Shown one piece after another: positions 1-8,942 of a stretch of 64,000 nt of DNA. Positions within the stretch are counted from its first letter, which is position 1. The number at the start of each line of letters is the position of its first letter. Source of the DNA: Flavobacterium gelidilacus DSM 15343. GTDB lineage: Bacteria > Bacteroidota > Bacteroidia > Flavobacteriales > Flavobacteriaceae. Location of the stretch: contig NZ_KE383905.1 in assembly GCF_000422685.1 (NCBI RefSeq), positions 193,065 through 257,064 on the forward strand. The letters are read 5' to 3'. A program made the position numbers and the translations under genes. The notes beneath the pieces are model-generated. The model was not told where the DNA came from. It did no database searches and saw only the letters and a list, made by a program, of their open reading frames with translations.

Positions 1-859
1 ATAAAGTGAATTTTTTGTCTTTATTTTTGTTAAAAGTGAATTTGTTAGTATGTATTTTAATAAATGTTTTCTTTTCATCAGAATAATTATTGACACTTAT
101 TGAAACACCTTCGGTTGTTACAAAAGGTAGATTTTTTTCAATATTGCTTGTGTTTTGCTCTACTACAATTTTGTATTGTTCATTTTTTGTTTTTAAAATA
201 TCAAACTTTCCATAACCTTGTTCGTTTGTTGCAAATTGATTGATTAAAATGTTTTTTGAATCATAAACTTTAATGTTATTCAATTTTACTCCTTTTCCAC
301 TACAGCCTTTTATTTGAACACCAACTGTATTATCACAATCAAATAATAACTTTCCACCTTCAATGCCGAAAGTAATTGACTCGTTGTCTAAGGAGTTGTT
401 ATTGCTGGTTTTGGGACTGTCTTTAGTGTTAAATATTTCAATTGGAAAAATTGAAGATTCATCTTCTTCAAAATTATTCATGAAATTTGTGTAAGTGTGA
501 ATATAGTATGTTCCAGAAGAATAGGTTTCGTTAAGTTTTATATGGCCGATTATAATTCCATTACTGCATAAAAATAGTTTTGAAACAACTTCGTTTTTGT
601 CACTATCTAAAACTCTAACATAAACATTGGTGGTTGAGTAATTTAATCCGTTTGATTTTTTATCAATTACATAACCTTTAAACCAAATGGTTTCATTGGT
701 TAAGTAAACACTTTTGTTAAAGTGTAAATGAATATTTTCACTTGCTAAACTGTAATAGTCATTTATAGATTTAGTAATTGTTTTGTGTTTGTCTTGTTCT
801 TGAGCATTTGAGGTCAAAAAAAGAAATGTAAAAGCCAGTAGGAAATAGTTTTTGTACAT
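1..859 (-). CDS. Secreted MG2-like protein, tandem paralogue (3' part off window)
   Basis: An uninterrupted minus-strand frame starts at the ATG at 859 and runs off the left edge, so only the first 286 codons are seen. It begins MYKNYFLLAFTFLFLTSNAQ, a signal peptide nearly identical to that of the neighbouring gene at 880-3252, and stays closely similar throughout (for example IHLHFNKSVYLTNETIWFKG and the FMNNFEEDESSIFPIEI stretch). It starts 20 bases after the stop of that paralogue, so the two are a tandem duplication and probably one transcript. The N-terminal region looks like a macroglobulin (MG2)-type beta domain of an exported protein. The function is unknown and the C-terminal half cannot be judged. 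Confidence 0.85.
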   Translation of the reverse strand, partial: MYKNYFLLAFTFLFLTSNAQEQDKHKTITKSINDYYSLASENIHLHFNKSVYLTNETIWFKGYVIDKKSNGLNYSTTNVYVRVLDSDKNEVVSKLFLCSNGIIIGHIKLNETYSSGTYYIHTYTNFMNNFEEDESSIFPIEIFNTKDSPKTSNNNSLDNESITFGIEGGKLLFDCDNTVGVQIKGCSGKGVKLNNIKVYDSKNILINQFATNEQGYGKFDILKTKNEQYKIVVEQNTSNIEKNLPFVTTEGVSISVNNYSDEKKTFIKIHTNKFTFNKNKDKKFTL

Positions 860-879
860 AAGTTATAAAATAAATAGTT

Positions 880-3252
880 TTAGTTTAGTTCGATTTCAAT
901 ATTTTCATAATAAAAATTACCTTCATTATCAATTCCTTGAACATTAAGTAGTATTGATTTTTGGTCTAAAGTTGGAATTTTAAACTCAAAATCACCATTT
1001 TCATCTGTATAAATAGAAGGTATCCAATAAATTGTTCCGTGTTTTCTAAATGATAGATTTGTGTAGCTCATATATTGTGGATTTTTAAAAGAAATTTCTT
1101 TTTGGAAACCATTTTTAACTAGAAATGTTTTTGAATTTTTACTAGCTTCTTTTGTAGTGCCAAATCGTTTTTTTGTGTAAATTCTTATTGTACCACTAGC
1201 AGCAGTCATGCCTTGTCCGTAACCTCTTTTATTTAAATATATTTCTTCTATGTCTTTAAGGGATAAATTTAGAAGAACTTCAAAAGTGCTTAAAGGAGAA
1301 CCATCTAAATATATTACTGGAACTAGGGAGCCTTGAAAAGAATTCGCTGTTTTAGCTGCAATAACAACTTTATTGGTTCTTGGGTCGATTTTTACATCAA
1401 AACCTTGCGTACTTATGTAGCTTAAAACATCTTGGTATTGTTGTGCAGTTGAATCGTCGATTTTCATACCAGTTGTACCTGTTCTGTTTTCGTAATTTTC
1501 AGTATATAAAAACTTCTCGTCAACACTTTCTGTTAAAACAACTTCGTTAAGTTGGTTCGTAGTTTCGACATAAGGATAGTCTGAATTGTATTCTGCTAAA
1601 GCAATATATTTATTAGTACTGCATTTAAAAAAATTGTTAGATATAGGTTTTAAAAATTTATTTTCATTATTTGAAACCTTAGTGTTTAAATTAATATTTT
1701 CATATTTCGAATTGTTTTTTAATAATGAAATAAAGAAAGAAGTGGAATCAATAGCAACTATGTTTTCAAATTTGAAATTATTTTTGTTATCAAGACTAGT
1801 CTGAAGATTTATTCTATTTATGTTTGAGGATAAAAGAACGTTATAGTTTTCTTTGTTTTTAATGTCACCAACTGAAGAGCCTTCGATTGTTAAGCCAATG
1901 TCAAAAGGGTATTTAATGGTCGGTTTTTTAGTAACAATGTCTTTCCAGCTATATTTTATGTTATTTTGATTTAATAAAACTAAATCTAATTCAAACTGTT
2001 TATTTCGATTAAAATCTTTGAAATAATAAGAGTAATTTTCTATTTTACTTGTTAAGTAATTGTTGAAATTTAGTTGAGATGTGATAGCATTACTTTCAAA
2101 GGAAGATGTTGTTTCCTTAGGAAGAATACTAATACTAAAATTTGCTATTTTATTTTTTAAATGACCTTTAATAAGTAAAGAATCATTGTTTATTTTACTT
2201 TTTTCTAAAATAATTTTTGAATTGTTTTCTACGTGATTGTAGATTATTCTTTCACAAAATAAATTGTTGTTTTGGTCTACAATTCGAATTATATTTAACC
2301 CTTTAAAGAGGTTACTTTTTTCTAAAATGATGTCTTTAGTTGGGTTTTCAAAATAAAAATCAGCTAAAGCTACTTGATTGTTTTTTTGGATAACTAAAGT
2401 AAAGTTGACGTCTTTGATTTTTTCAAAAGTGTATGAATTTGTCTTAACTTTTATTAAGAAATTATTATCATCAGAATAATTATTAACACTCATAGTTATA
2501 CCTTCTGATATAACTAAAGGGAGATTTTTTTCAACTGTAGTTTCATTTTGTTCTACTACTATTTTATATTGTTCGTTTTTAGTTTTTAGGAGATCAAACT
2601 TCCCATAACCTTGCTCGTTTGTTGAAAATTGATTGACCATATTGTTCTTTGAATCAAAAACTTTAATGTTGTTTGCTTTAATTCCTTCTCCAGAACAATT
2701 TTTAATTTGTACTCCAACAGTATTGTCGCATTGAAATAAAAGCTTATCACCTTCGACAGTAACAATAATTGATTCTTTATCAATTGTATTGTTATTATTA
2801 ATTGAAGACTTGTCTTTAGTGTTGATTATTTCTATTGGAAAAATTGAAGATTCGTCTTCTTCAAAATTATTCATAAAATTTGTATAGGTATGAATATAAT
2901 ATGTTCCAGAAGTGAATTTATTATCCAGTTTTAAATCACCAATAATAATTCCACTATTGGCTAAAAATAATTTTGAAACAATTTCATTTTTATTTTGATC
3001 TAATATTCTTACATAAATATTAGTTGTTTCGTAATTTAAACCATTTGATTTTTTATCAATTATATAACCTTTAAACCAAATAGTTTCATTCGATAAGTAA
3101 CTACTTTTATTAAAATGCAAATGAATGTTTTCAGTTGCTAAGCTGTAATAATCATTTATAGATTTAATAATAACTTGATGATTGTCTTGTTCTTGAGCAT
3201 TCGAGGTCAAAAAAAGAAATGCAAAAGCTAGTAGGAAATAATTTTTACACAT
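880..3252 (-). CDS. Secreted MG2-like protein with TonB-receptor plug-like domain
   Basis: The product is 790 residues from the ATG at 3252; a frame extending to 3291 exists, but MCKNYFLLAFAFLFLTSNAQ is a clean signal peptide and matches the start of the tandem paralogue downstream. Residues about 30-140 resemble an MG2-type domain (LHFNKSSYLSNETIWFKGYI). Residues about 605-695 resemble a TonB-dependent receptor plug (DVLSYISTQGFDVKIDP, VPVIYLDGSPLSTFEVL, IEEIYLNKRGYG), with no beta barrel after it. Proteins with this arrangement are common in Flavobacteriaceae and probably sit in the periplasm or on the outer membrane; the role is not established. The 20-base gap to the paralogue suggests co-transcription. 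Confidence 0.8.
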   Translation of the reverse strand: MCKNYFLLAFAFLFLTSNAQEQDNHQVIIKSINDYYSLATENIHLHFNKSSYLSNETIWFKGYIIDKKSNGLNYETTNIYVRILDQNKNEIVSKLFLANSGIIIGDLKLDNKFTSGTYYIHTYTNFMNNFEEDESSIFPIEIINTKDKSSINNNNTIDKESIIVTVEGDKLLFQCDNTVGVQIKNCSGEGIKANNIKVFDSKNNMVNQFSTNEQGYGKFDLLKTKNEQYKIVVEQNETTVEKNLPLVISEGITMSVNNYSDDNNFLIKVKTNSYTFEKIKDVNFTLVIQKNNQVALADFYFENPTKDIILEKSNLFKGLNIIRIVDQNNNLFCERIIYNHVENNSKIILEKSKINNDSLLIKGHLKNKIANFSISILPKETTSSFESNAITSQLNFNNYLTSKIENYSYYFKDFNRNKQFELDLVLLNQNNIKYSWKDIVTKKPTIKYPFDIGLTIEGSSVGDIKNKENYNVLLSSNINRINLQTSLDNKNNFKFENIVAIDSTSFFISLLKNNSKYENINLNTKVSNNENKFLKPISNNFFKCSTNKYIALAEYNSDYPYVETTNQLNEVVLTESVDEKFLYTENYENRTGTTGMKIDDSTAQQYQDVLSYISTQGFDVKIDPRTNKVVIAAKTANSFQGSLVPVIYLDGSPLSTFEVLLNLSLKDIEEIYLNKRGYGQGMTAASGTIRIYTKKRFGTTKEASKNSKTFLVKNGFQKEISFKNPQYMSYTNLSFRKHGTIYWIPSIYTDENGDFEFKIPTLDQKSILLNVQGIDNEGNFYYENIEIELN

Positions 3253-3281
3253 GGTGATATTTTTTGTATAAATATAAAAAA

Positions 3282-3308
3282 AATCCGACAAGAAAAACTT
3301 ATCGGATT
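3282..3308 (-). terminator. Rho-independent terminator after groEL
   Basis: An 11-bp stem (AATCCGATAAG / CTTGTCGGATT on the minus strand, one mismatch) with a 5-base loop is followed on the minus strand by a T run. It lies 25 bases after the groEL stop and ends the groESL transcript before the secreted-protein pair. Confidence 0.75.
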
Positions 3309-3333
3309 AAAATTATTTTGTTTGTATAAAATA

Positions 3334-4968
<1,635 letters not shown>

Positions 4969-5015
4969 TTATTTTATCCGTTGACTAAAGCCAAGCGGCA
5001 ATTTATTAATTTTAA

Positions 5016-5040
5016 TTCTTAATACTTTTGTCTTAATACT
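5016..5040. repeat. Short AGTATTAAG repeat in the groES-groEL spacer
   Basis: On the minus strand AGTATTAAG occurs twice within 25 bases (AGTATTAAGACAAAAGTATT then AAG). The same unit occurs upstream of the MerR gene (39580-39597). It is one of several short periodic repeats placed before start codons in this window. Confidence 0.5.
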
Positions 5041-5044
5041 CTAA

Positions 5045-5320
5045 TTAAATAATTGCGTAAATTTCCTCTTCTTTCATGATTAGATAATCAATGCCTTCGT
5101 ACTTTAATTCTGTACCAGCGTATTTACCGTATAGTACTGTATCACCAACTTTTACAGTCATTGTGTAATCTTTTTTGCCGTTTCCAACTGCTACAACTGT
5201 TCCTTTTTGAGGTTTTTCTTTTGCAGTGTCTGGAATAATTAATCCTGAAGCGGTTGTAGTTTCTGCAGCCATAGGCTCAATTACTACTCGATCTGAAAGT
5301 GGCTTTATGTTTAATGACAT
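5045..5320 (-). CDS. groS: 10 kDa co-chaperonin GroES
   Basis: The 91-residue product is the heptameric lid of the GroEL chamber. It starts [17 protein letters not shown] and has the mobile loop with the hydrophobic GLIIP at residues 26-30, followed by the conserved [10 protein letters not shown] and [15 protein letters not shown] segments of the beta barrel. It is the first gene of groESL. The upstream region carries a terminator for secG and a possible -24/-12 promoter, so the operon is probably transcribed independently of the upstream genes. Confidence 0.98.
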   Translation of the reverse strand: MSLNIKPLSDRVVIEPMAAETTTASGLIIPDTAKEKPQKGTVVAVGNGKKDYTMTVKVGDTVLYGKYAGTELKYEGIDYLIMKEEEIYAII

Positions 5321-5353
5321 ATTTTGTGTTTTTAATTTATTAAATGTTCTTTC

Positions 5354-5369
5354 TTTCTGATTTCAGAAA
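5354..5369. repeat. Small hairpin in the groES leader
   Basis: TTTCTGATTTCAGAAA is an inverted repeat with 7-bp arms. It resembles the CTGAAnnnnnTTCAG hairpins near the starts of the sigma-54 activator gene and lemA in this window. It could act in the mRNA leader; this is inference. Confidence 0.35.
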
Positions 5370-5378
5370 TTATGCCAA

Positions 5379-5394
5379 TGCTATATTTATGCCA
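5379..5394 (-). promoter_or_regulatory. Possible sigma-54 (-24/-12) promoter of groESL
   Basis: The minus strand reads TGGCATAAATATAGCA, with GG and GC separated by exactly 10 bases as in the sigma-54 consensus TGGCAC-N5-TTGCA. It lies 59 bases before the groES start. No perfect TAnnTTTG element is seen in the same place. A sigma-54 activator gene is encoded about 1.8 kb upstream on the same strand. The second half (TAGCA rather than TTGCA) is weak, so this is only a candidate. Confidence 0.3.
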
Positions 5395-5405
5395 TTTTTG
5401 CCAAT

Positions 5406-5440
5406 AAAAAAAGCCAGCACTGACAGGCTGGCATTTTTTT
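5406..5440 (-). terminator. Terminator after secG
   Basis: A GCCAGC/GCTGGC stem is flanked by an A run on one side and a T run on the other, so it can work in both directions. It lies 17 bases after the secG stop and separates the miaB-secG series from groESL. Confidence 0.8.
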
Positions 5441-5456
5441 ATAATGTTACTAAAGT

Positions 5457-5804
5457 TTATTTAGTAGTGTCGTTTGCTTGAGTTGCAGCAGCTGGTTGAG
5501 CATTTGTTGCTGGTGTAGTTGGTACTACTGGTGCAGTTATTTCGCTTTCGCTTACGATTTTTGAACCGTTAACACCACCATTTTCAAAACTTAAAGTAGA
5601 TAAGAAAATTAAAACGATTAATGCTATTCCTAAATACCAAGTACTTTTATCTAAAAAGTCTGTAGTTTTTTGAACACCACCTATTTGTTGTGTACCTCCA
5701 AAAGAAGAAGATAATCCTCCACCTTTAGGATTTTGTACCATAATTGCTAATATTAATAGAAAACATACTATTGTAATTGCTATTAAAAAACCTGTAAATC
5801 CCAT
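5457..5804 (-). CDS. secG: Protein translocase subunit SecG
   Basis: The 115-residue membrane protein belongs to the SecYEG channel. Residues about 3-22 form the first membrane segment (GFLIAITIVCFLLILAIMVQ), followed by the family signature QNPKGGGLSSSFGG at 24-37, and a second segment lies at about 57-73 (YLGIALIVLIFLSTLSF). The C-terminal tail is rich in Ala, Thr and Pro, typical of Bacteroidetes SecG. It ends the lptE / TPR-like / secG string and starts only 2 bases after the preceding stop, so it is co-transcribed with it. Confidence 0.95.
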   Translation of the reverse strand: MGFTGFLIAITIVCFLLILAIMVQNPKGGGLSSSFGGTQQIGGVQKTTDFLDKSTWYLGIALIVLIFLSTLSFENGGVNGSKIVSESEITAPVVPTTPATNAQPAAATQANDTTK

Positions 5805-5806
5805 AA

Positions 5807-6619
5807 TTAATTATTTTGTTGTAAATCCTTTATATCTTTTATTCGGTTTGCAAAGAAAATACTTTTTTCTGGATATTTCAAAATTAATATCTCATAAGCT
5901 TGAATTGCTTTCTTATATTTCTTTTGTTCCAAGTAAATTCTGGCTAATGTTTCAGTCATTAAATGCGTAGGTTCTTGTATAACCTTTTCAATAATGACAG
6001 TGTTTATAGACGTTTCTTTAAGAGGTCCAATTTTTGGATTGCTTTCAATAAACTTGTCTATAATGTCTAATTTTTTCTTTTTTTCTTCTGGAAAATTTTC
6101 TTCATTTTCTTCAATTCCTCTTTCAATTGGTGCAAATTTTGTCAATTGTAGCCATTCTGAAAACGAATGTTTTTCTTGAGAATCAAAATGTAAAGGTTTA
6201 TTTATGTCTAGTTTTTCTTCAATTTCGGATAAAGGCTCTACACTTTTTTCATTAGAAGCTTTAAATTCTTCTACTTCAATATTATTTTGTAACGCTTTTG
6301 GATTTAAGATTTCAAAACTTTCCACAAAAATTTCATTTATTTCTTTTTGTTGTTTTTCAATTAAATCTGTATTAACTGTTTTGAAATTTTCAGAAGTTAC
6401 AAAATCAAATAAAATAGTTCTATCCGTTGTGTGTGCAGCAGTTTTTTTTAATTCAAAATTATATCTATAACTATTTAAGTTGTACAAACCTTTTAAATAC
6501 AAAGCACGTATGCCTTGAAAATAAGGGTATTGGTTTAAAATAGTTTCCAATGCCATACTTTGATTTTCATCAACAGCATCAGGATTGTTTAATAGATATG
6601 TTATTTTACTTATGTTCAA
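5807..6619 (-). CDS. TPR-like protein of unknown function
   Basis: The product is 270 residues. The best start is a TTG at 6619 (MNISKITYLLNNPDAVDENQ), because the opening helix fits the rest of the protein and the next ATG lies inside it. The middle part (about 110-190) is charged and low in complexity. Residues about 218-262 form one clear tetratricopeptide-like helix pair (ARIYLEQKKYKKAIQAYEIL). No signal peptide is seen, so it is probably cytosolic. It sits between lptE (14-base gap) and secG (2-base gap), a position that suggests a link with envelope biogenesis, but no function can be assigned. Confidence 0.8.
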   Translation of the reverse strand: MNISKITYLLNNPDAVDENQSMALETILNQYPYFQGIRALYLKGLYNLNSYRYNFELKKTAAHTTDRTILFDFVTSENFKTVNTDLIEKQQKEINEIFVESFEILNPKALQNNIEVEEFKASNEKSVEPLSEIEEKLDINKPLHFDSQEKHSFSEWLQLTKFAPIERGIEENEENFPEEKKKKLDIIDKFIESNPKIGPLKETSINTVIIEKVIQEPTHLMTETLARIYLEQKKYKKAIQAYEILILKYPEKSIFFANRIKDIKDLQQNN

Positions 6620-6633
6620 TTTGAATTATTTTT

Positions 6634-7137
6634 TTACCATTTAGCTAATGCTTCATTAAAGATGTCTTGTGTAATTCTATCAAAAATTACGTCTAATGAT
6701 TTTGTTAATTGTGAACCTGTTAATTGAGCATTTCCATCAAAATCATCATAGAAAGAAAAACGTTTTTCAAAATCGTCTTCTTCTTTGTTTCTGTTGGTAT
6801 ATCTAACATTTATAGAAATTGTCAATCTGTTTTGTGCAGCTGCTTGATCTGCAGTTGCAGTCATTGGAGTAATTCTGTATTCAGTTATTTCTCCTTCAAA
6901 AAGTAATTCACCTCCAGTGTTTGTTAGATTTAAATTGGTTTGATTTTGGATTAAATCTTGTAATTTTAAGGTAAAAGTTCTTTCAATTCCTGGTTGAATT
7001 AAATCTGCATTATTCGCAAAATAATTTACTTGAAACGTTTTGGCTTCAATAGGTTTTGCACCAGTAAAATTATAAGCACCACAGCCATTCAATAAAATTG
7101 AAACAAGAATTAATGTTATATAATATATTTTTTTCAT
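6634..7137 (-). CDS. lptE: LPS assembly lipoprotein LptE
   Basis: The 167-residue lipoprotein has the lipobox LLNGC with the acylated Cys at residue 19. The LptE-like core includes ERTFTLKLQDLIQNQTNLNL and GELLFEGEITEYRITPMTA, with the C-terminal helix TKSLDVIFDRITQDIFNEAL. In the outer membrane LptE plugs and supports LptD, which inserts lipopolysaccharide. It lies 15 bases downstream of the sigma-54 activator gene and upstream of the TPR-like gene and secG, and all appear co-transcribed. Bacteroidetes LptE is divergent, so the call rests on the overall pattern and gene order. Confidence 0.85.
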   Translation of the reverse strand: MKKIYYITLILVSILLNGCGAYNFTGAKPIEAKTFQVNYFANNADLIQPGIERTFTLKLQDLIQNQTNLNLTNTGGELLFEGEITEYRITPMTATADQAAAQNRLTISINVRYTNRNKEEDDFEKRFSFYDDFDGNAQLTGSQLTKSLDVIFDRITQDIFNEALAKW

Positions 7138-7152
7138 TTTAAAATCTGATTT

Positions 7153-8424
7153 TTAAAGGTCGTATTGCTTAATTTTTCTATATAAAGTTCTTTCAGAAAT
7201 CCCTAATTCATCAGCTGCAGCTTTCCTTTTTCCTTTGTTTCTTTCTAAAGATTTTTTAATTAATTCTATTTCTTTTGCTTCTAAACTCAAGGTTTCTTCT
7301 TCTTCTATTGCTTCTGCAAAAAGGTAATTTTCGTCATCATCATCATCAATGTCTTCATACTGTTCTTGGTTTTGATGTGTTTTTGAAGGAATCATTTCTA
7401 ATCTTGGTTCTTCATCAAAAGAAGTTTTGTTTTCTTCGGATTTTCCATAAATTTTCTGAATCAAACCTTTGTTAGCTTCCTGAACGTTAGAATTTCCATT
7501 TTTGATTAAGTCAAGCGTGAGTTTTTTTAAATCAGACAAATCACCTTTCATATCAAAAAGTACTTTGTATAAAATTTCTCTTTCGTTACTGAAGTCGTTT
7601 TCTGCTTTTTTATCCTTTACTAAAGCGGGTAAATTTGAGCCGCCTTCTGGTAAGTAAGAATGGATTGTTTGTAATGAAATTTCTCTGTTAGTTTCTAAAA
7701 CTGAAATTTGTTCAGCTATGTTTCTTAACTGACGAATATTTCCATTCCAACGGTATTTTATTAAATATTGAGCCGCATTTTCGTCCAACTTTATTGGTGG
7801 CATGTTGTATTTATGAGCAAAATCTGAAGCAAATTTGCGAAATAATAAATGAATATCGTCTTTTCTGTCTCTTAGAGGGGGTAATAATATTTCAACTGTA
7901 CTTAATCTATAATACAAGTCTTCTCTAAATTTTCCTTTTTCAATAGCTTCAAACATATTTACGTTTGTTGCTGCAACAATTCTAACATTAGTTTTTTGAA
8001 CCTTTGAAGAGCCTACTTTAATAAATTCACCATTTTCTAAAACACGAAGTAATCTGACTTGTGTTGTTAAAGGTAATTCTCCAACTTCATCTAAAAAAAT
8101 TGTCCCATTATCAGCAACTTCAAAATAACCATCACGAGCACCTGTTGCTCCAGTAAACGAACCTTTTTCGTGACCAAATAATTCACTATCTATTGTTCCT
8201 TCTGGAATTGCCCCGCAGTTTACGGCAATATATTTTCCATGCTTTCTTTGTGAAAGCGAATGGATTATTTTTGGCATACTTTCTTTACCAACACCACTTT
8301 CACCAGTTATTAAAACGGATATATCGGTTGGTGCTACTTGGATAGCTTTTTCAATGGCGCGATTCAGTTTTGGATCATTCCCAATAATTTCAAAGCGTTG
8401 TTTTATGTTTTGTATGCTTTCCAT
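7153..8424 (-). CDS. Sigma-54-dependent transcriptional activator without receiver domain
   Basis: The 423-residue protein starts directly with a AAA+ sigma-54 interaction domain: Walker A GESGVGKE at 41-48, the sigma-54 contact loop GSFTGA at 88-93 (GAFTGA in most members), and Walker B GTIFLDEVGEL at 107-117. A linker rich in acidic residues (about 340-380) precedes a Fis-type helix-turn-helix at about 393-423 (AAADELGISERTLYRKIKQY). There is no N-terminal receiver or GAF domain, so its activity must be controlled through a partner protein or through expression. It precedes lptE by 15 bases. The start carries a CTGAAATAAATTCAG hairpin 8 bases upstream. Confidence 0.95.
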   Translation of the reverse strand: MESIQNIKQRFEIIGNDPKLNRAIEKAIQVAPTDISVLITGESGVGKESMPKIIHSLSQRKHGKYIAVNCGAIPEGTIDSELFGHEKGSFTGATGARDGYFEVADNGTIFLDEVGELPLTTQVRLLRVLENGEFIKVGSSKVQKTNVRIVAATNVNMFEAIEKGKFREDLYYRLSTVEILLPPLRDRKDDIHLLFRKFASDFAHKYNMPPIKLDENAAQYLIKYRWNGNIRQLRNIAEQISVLETNREISLQTIHSYLPEGGSNLPALVKDKKAENDFSNEREILYKVLFDMKGDLSDLKKLTLDLIKNGNSNVQEANKGLIQKIYGKSEENKTSFDEEPRLEMIPSKTHQNQEQYEDIDDDDDENYLFAEAIEEEETLSLEAKEIELIKKSLERNKGKRKAAADELGISERTLYRKIKQYDL

Positions 8425-8431
8425 ATTTATG

Positions 8432-8446
8432 CTGAATTTATTTCAG
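8432..8446. repeat. Start-proximal hairpin CTGAAATAAATTCAG
   Basis: This 15-base inverted repeat (minus strand CTGAAATAAATTCAG; 5-bp arms) lies 8 bases before the activator's ATG. An identical 15-mer lies 20 bases before the lemA start at 39106-39120. Confidence 0.5.
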
Positions 8447-8460
8447 AATCTTTTTTTTTG

Positions 8461-8488
8461 CCACGAATTTCACGAATTGGCACTAATT
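8461..8488 (+). repeat. Left inverted repeat flanking GxxExxY gene 1
   Basis: This 28-base sequence begins CCACGAATTTCACGAATT and is built of CACGAATT units about 9 bases apart. Its reverse complement occurs at 8905-8932 with 26 of 28 positions equal, so the two copies enclose the GxxExxY gene as terminal inverted repeats. No target-site duplication is evident. Confidence 0.8.
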
Positions 8489-8518
8489 ATTTTATTTTAC
8501 TAATTTTTATTTGAATAC

Positions 8519-8890
8519 TTACAGAACAATCCTTTTATGCTGTAATGTTTTAGGGCTAAAATTTGCTAAAATTCCTAAACCACTTTTTGTGATATTCATA
8601 TAATTTAAAGTTTGAGAAATATTATCATCAACTAGTGATTTAATTGCTTTAACTTCCAATATAATTTCATCATAAACTACAAAATCTGCATAAAATTTCT
8701 TTTGTAATTTTTGACCTTTATAAATAATAACAAATTCTTTTTCTCTTTCGAAAGGAATGTTGTTATTTCTGAATTCAATTTCAAGGGCTTCTTTGTAAAC
8801 GACCTCTAATAATCCTCCTCCAAGTTCATTGTGAACTTCCATGCATAATCCAATTATTCGATAATATTCATCTTGTTTATATAGACTCAT
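8519..8890 (-). CDS. GxxExxY protein (PD-(D/E)XK nuclease-like), copy 1
   Basis: The 123-residue protein carries the family signature GLLEVVY (G26, E29, Y32). A PD-(D/E)XK-like core follows: D69 in FYADFVVYDE, then E79-V80-K81 in ILEVKAI, and Q93 in ISQTLNYM. The family is annotated only as GxxExxY / PDDEXK-type and its function is unknown. Its acceptor site is between miaB and the sigma-54 activator, in a series where the other spacers are short. It is bracketed by 28-base inverted repeats, which suggests that gene and repeats arrived as one unit of 472 bp. A second, divergent copy lies at 43502-43879. Confidence 0.9.
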   Translation of the reverse strand: MSLYKQDEYYRIIGLCMEVHNELGGGLLEVVYKEALEIEFRNNNIPFEREKEFVIIYKGQKLQKKFYADFVVYDEIILEVKAIKSLVDDNISQTLNYMNITKSGLGILANFSPKTLQHKRIVL

Positions 8891-8904
8891 AAAAACAAAT
8901 TTAA

Positions 8905-8932
8905 AATTCGTGCTAATTCGTGAAATTCGTGG
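8905..8932 (-). repeat. Right inverted repeat flanking GxxExxY gene 1
   Basis: This is the inverted partner of 8461-8488 (26 of 28 bases equal). It lies 14 bases upstream of the GxxExxY start codon, between it and miaB, and has the form AATTCGTGCTAATTCGTGAA followed by ATTCGTGG. Confidence 0.8.
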
Positions 8933-8942
8933 TTAAAACATC

